Origin: JACKII01 sp963807085
GTDB taxonomy: Bacteria > Pseudomonadota > Alphaproteobacteria > Bin95
Reading direction: 5' to 3'
Assembly (NCBI GenBank): GCA_963807085.1
Contig: CAWEBB010000032.1
Location: forward strand, 620,001-684,000
DNA: 64,000 nt
The notes under the pieces are model-generated. The model was not told where the DNA came from. It saw only the letters and a list, made by a program, of their open reading frames with translations, and ran no database searches. The number at the start of each line of letters is the position of its first letter. Within the stretch, counting starts at the first letter, position 1. Below are positions 60,747 to 64,000 of this stretch, piece after piece. The translations under genes and the position numbers were made by a program.

Positions 60747-60802
60747 GGGACGCATCGCCTGGTTGCGAGCACTTGTCCAACCAGGCGATGCGATAATGAA
60801 CG

Positions 60803-63571
60803 TTAGGTTTGGTCAATTATGACCGTGTCAAGGTTCAGGGGCGGATCAGCCTCATCCCAGCGCGCGCCCAAACTCTTTGGATCCCGGGAGAAATGAGCGC
60901 CCCTCAGGTCCGCGCCTTCCAGGTTCGCGCCCATCAGGTTCGCGCCCGTCAGGTCCGCGCCTTCCAGGTCCGCGCCCTTCCAGGTCCGCGCCCGTCAGGT
61001 CCGCGCCTTCCAGGTCCGCGCCCCTCAGGTCCGCGCCTTCCAGGTCCGCGCCCCTCAGGTCCGCGCCTTCCAGGTCCGCGCCCCTCAGGTCCGCGCCCTC
61101 AGGTTCGCGCCCGTCAAGTCCGCGCCCGTCAAATCCGCGCCCGTCAGAGAGACCAGCAAGGGAGAATTCGGCACAACACCAAAACCGAAGTACCGGAATT
61201 CGGCATGCTCGACAAAGAATACCGGCCCGTTTACCGCGGCAAGCCGGGCAAGCAGATCGGCCAGGTTCCGACGGCTTTCGCCAAGCGGAAAGGTCCAACG
61301 GTTTGCCCCGCTCTCCACTTGCGAGGGCGTCAACCATCGCCAGGCGCAAAAAAGCGCTTCCTCCGCATGGACGGAAGAACGTTCCGCGGCCCGAAGGGTC
61401 GCGGCTCCCGGTTGAGCCAACCAGCCCTTCTCCAACGCCTGCTCCACAATCGGACGGAGGGCTTCCTGCCACGCATGACCAGTCGCCGGATCGGTCCGGC
61501 GCGCCAGTTCATCCCGCAGTAACGCCAGCACATCCAGGGTCATCCGGTGCGCCGAAGCAAGCGGCAGCCAAGCTGCAAATGCCTCTTGCCTCGCGTTGTC
61601 GGCTCAAAACCTGCGTCACTGCCAAGTTTGATACGCTTTGCGTGGTGCTCGCCCCACCGTCCCAATCGCCGGGCATAAAGATATTCGCCGAAGCTCTTGT
61701 GGTGGAACTCCACACCGCCGCCCTCATCCTCGTAGCGGGTGAAAAAGGTCGCGGCGAGCCGGCAATGCCGCTTTCGCCGAGCCGCTGCAAGAGCCCGGCA
61801 TGGCCGCACTCTTTCAGCGCCTCTTCAATTGGCCCACGCGCGGCAGAGCGGTAGCGGGTTTCGTGATCGCCGCTGCGATAGGACGCCAGCGCGATGGCCT
61901 CCATCGCCCGGAAAAAATCGTCCTCCGGGTCTTTCGCCTCATCCATGCAGAACACGGTGTGTGCGGGCTTGTGGCCACTGCCCGGCAATTCTCGGTTTCG
62001 CGGTCGAACATGTTGCCGAACATGGCGTCGTAGACATGCGCCCGGTTCGCTGTCGCCAGATCGACCTTCGCCAGCCGCTCGTGGCTCATACGGAAAAGGC
62101 ATGCAGCAGCGGCTCGCGGATCAGGTGACTAAAGCGGTCATCGGTAACAATGCCGGGAAGGTCGTCGGGCGCGACGCCGAGCGCCTCCGCATACCGGCGG
62201 TTCGCCGCCCCGATCTGTGCGTGGTCGTAAGGCTGGACCTGAAATAGATACGCGCCGGCCCAACCGCGTTGCCGGTCCGGCCCTCTTTCGAGACTTCCTG
62301 CATGACGGAGTTGCGGCCACTAATCACCGCCCGCACCCGGCGGCGGCCGCTGAGGGCATTCACCAGGGTCACGACATCGCGGACAAGGTCGCGCGCCTGC
62401 GTCAGTGCGTGCTGGCCATCCGGCATGACCAGTTCGTCGAGCCCGTCGAACAGCAATAGCAGAGGCACCGGTGTCTGGTCGCTGAACGGATCGTGCGACT
62501 TGGCGAATGACTTGGCGCGCAAGTAGGTGCGGATATCATCCTCCAGCCCCTTGCCGCTGAAATGGAAATCCCGGGCCCCGGTGGAGCGGCACGAATACGA
62601 CATGCCAGTTCCGCTCGCCCGACCGCCGCGCGTCCGTGCGCATCGCCAGCGCCTTCATCAGGCTGGACTTGCCGGAGCCCGGCCCGCCGGTAATCAGGCC
62701 GCACCCGGCCATCCGGATCGTCCGGCCCCACCAGCCAGGCGTCGAGGTCGTCGTCGATGCTCTGGATGGTCTTGGTCTTGTACTTCCTCCGCTGGCCGGA
62801 TCGGACCTCTTCGAACTCGACCTCTTCACCATCGGTGTCACCGTCCTCCGCCGGGACCGCCACATTTGCCGAAAGCGGCACGTAAACCCGGGCGAGCGGG
62901 AAGGCATATTCGCCTTGCTTCTCGAAAATCGGGTAGGTCCATTCGTGCGCAATCACATTGGCGCTGTAGCGGTCCCAATCCGCCGCCCGTCTGTTCCGCC
63001 TCGACGAAGGGCCCTTCGGTCGCACCGATGACCTTGCCATAGCGCTCCTGATTGTCGGCATAGAGCCCGTGCATATGGTGCACGAACACGGCGGGAAGCG
63101 GACTCAGGCGGTCCGTACCACTCATCCTTGCTGCCGCCCCGCCCATCCAATGGTTTGCCAGTTCCTTCCGCACGATATCCACCAGCGGAAAGGCCCGCGG
63201 CTCGTAAAAAAAGCTGCGGTCGATGGTGATGTCGTCCGACAGCAGGGTAACGCTTTCCTGCATGTGCCCCGCCTGGCTCTTCGCCAGCCGTCCGCCCAAT
63301 TGCAGCACTGTCAGCGCCAGCGCCCCGGAGATCCACTCAAAGGCAAGTGTTCCTTCGAGTTGTCTTCCGCGCGCAGGGCTTCGTTCATGTCCGTGAGCTT
63401 AGCAATCGCGTTCGCGCCGAAATCGAAGCCCGGCCGGGAAGCGGCAAGCTGCCCTGCCGTGGCCGACGTGGCATTCTTCTTCAGAACCCCAACTAGGGTA
63501 ATCAAGACGCTGTTGATCTTGCTCTTGGGAACCTTTGTGCGGACCTCGCCGATCCCCGCTTGCCTATTCAT
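60803..63571 (-). pseudogene. NACHT NTPase with pentapeptide repeats, many frameshifts
   Basis: Fragments in several frames join into one ~923-residue protein from ATG 63571 (GGGGAGA upstream) to the stop at 60803. Order: N-terminal helical domain; hydrophobic helix (WISGALALTVLQLGG); linker; NACHT domain with Walker A GGPGSGKSSLMK (about 62661-62692) and Walker B LLLLFDGLDEL (about 62430-62465); HHKSFGEYLYAR segment; helical region; and a C-terminal pentapeptide-repeat domain (repeats of GADLx/GANLx, about 60895-61150). About eleven single-base indels are needed, mostly in short G/C or T runs (near 63343, 62990, 62710, 62579, 62257, 62095, 61984, 61760, 61600, 61097, 60975). No stop remains in the repaired frame. 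Such STAND/NACHT NTPases are known antiphage sensors; the role here is inference. Confidence 0.7.
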
Positions 63572-63761
63572 AAGGGGGTCTCCCCATCCGTCCCGCATTC
63601 AATAGCCGCAAATGCTATCACGCCGACCGTATCCGCGTCTTCCATAAGCGGCAAGGAGCGCCGCAGCGCGGCCCTCCCATCGTTCACCCCCTTGCACCGG
63701 CTCCGAACCCGAGCGAGACTTTGCTGTCTGATCGTCTTTCCCTGGTGGAGTGCGCACGCTT

Positions 63762-64000
63762 ATGTTCGACCTAATCCTTCGCGGCGGCACCGCCGTCACG
63801 CCGCAAGGCGCGGGCCTCTATGACGTCGCCATCAAGGGCGAGCAGATCGCCGCCGTCGCCGCCCCCGGCGCCATCCCGGACGATGCGGCGGCCACGGTGA
63901 AAGACGTCTCGGACAAGATCGTCATGCCGGGCGGCATCGACCCGCATGTGCATTGCGCCTGGCACATGCCGTTGCCGGACGGCTCGGCCGTTACCTCCGG
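63762..64000 (+). CDS. dihydropyrimidinase/hydantoinase-type amidohydrolase, 5' part
   Basis: The first 79 residues of a metal-dependent cyclic amidase, continuing past the right edge. The N-terminus LILRGGTAVTPQGAGLYDVAIKG and IVMPGGIDPHVHCAW (metal His-x-His) are the signature of the hydantoinase/allantoinase superfamily. ATG 63762 has GGTGGAG upstream. Divergent from the NACHT gene. The full gene cannot be judged. Confidence 0.85.
   Translation, partial: MFDLILRGGTAVTPQGAGLYDVAIKGEQIAAVAAPGAIPDDAAATVKDVSDKIVMPGGIDPHVHCAWHMPLPDGSAVTS

Noticed and set aside
60895..61110. Regular repeats reminiscent of a CRISPR array
   Set aside because: Units are contiguous 15/30-bp codon repeats without unique spacers; they encode pentapeptides.
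60877..61854. Long plus-strand Ser/Arg/Pro-rich frame over the pentapeptide region
   Set aside because: Translation of repeated DNA in the wrong frame; the minus strand gives pentapeptide repeats.

Overview
The window is a GC-rich, gene-dense chromosomal segment from an alphaproteobacterium. The evidence is several families that are largely alphaproteobacterial (MmcB, DUF2852, DUF2244, DUF6476), an sRNA-like element of AbcR/alpha-r15 style, and a heterotroph gene set rich in acyl-CoA dehydrogenases, enoyl-CoA hydratases, 2-oxoglutarate dioxygenases, amidohydrolases and DMT exporters. A Rhodospirillales-like, possibly marine, lineage is plausible, but this is inference. No phage, transposase or CRISPR array was seen.

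Layout. 0.1-6 kb: a UGSC-family selenoprotein with an in-frame UGA, an M19 dipeptidase, a frameshifted TauD-type dioxygenase, a 3-hydroxyisobutyrate-dehydrogenase-like enzyme, a frameshifted porin and a small lipoprotein. 6-9.6 kb (minus): a CAS/TauD-like dioxygenase, trmL, hemF and an acyl-CoA dehydrogenase. 9.7-20 kb: mmcB, enoyl-CoA hydratase, nhaA, DUF2852, TetR, a thiol-dioxygenase cupin, GNAT, DUF2244, dapB, threonine ammonia-lyase and a second beta-hydroxyacid dehydrogenase. 20-33 kb: penicillin acylase, acyl-CoA dehydrogenase, MgtC, an MFS permease, a two-subunit ThDP decarboxylase, a VOC protein, three tandem DMT transporters, then an operon of PhyH dioxygenase, broken sulfotransferase and NUDIX. 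33-43 kb: a candidate sRNA, apt, a class III aminotransferase, a histidine kinase coupled to a Tam-like methyltransferase, a nitroreductase, YbaN, and the operon acyl-CoA dehydrogenase-amidase-pgsA-moaD-moaE. 43-53 kb: a Rieske/amidohydrolase/flavin-monooxygenase operon, a CDF exporter, a VPLPA-CTERM-like protein, acetoacetate-CoA ligase, SulP and an amidohydrolase. 53-64 kb: tRNA-Glu, then accessory genes: a secreted EndoU-type nuclease coupled to two PuuE/NodB-like deacetylases, enoyl-CoA hydratase, CoA transferase, cupin and NTF2-like genes, a hemN remnant, a NACHT-pentapeptide gene broken by many indels, and the start of a hydantoinase-type gene.

How genes work together. Housekeeping functions are scattered: haem (hemF), lysine/DAP (dapB), molybdopterin synthase (moaD/moaE), phosphatidylglycerol (pgsA) and purine salvage (apt). 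Between them lie small catabolic operons, many held together by 1-14 nt start/stop overlaps.

Data quality. At least three genes (TauD-like, porin, sulfotransferase) carry one single-base indel each in a short G/C run, and the NACHT gene near the right end carries about eleven with no nonsense codon in the repaired frame. Sequencing or assembly error is as likely as true gene decay, so these loci are marked as broken but described as they would read when repaired.
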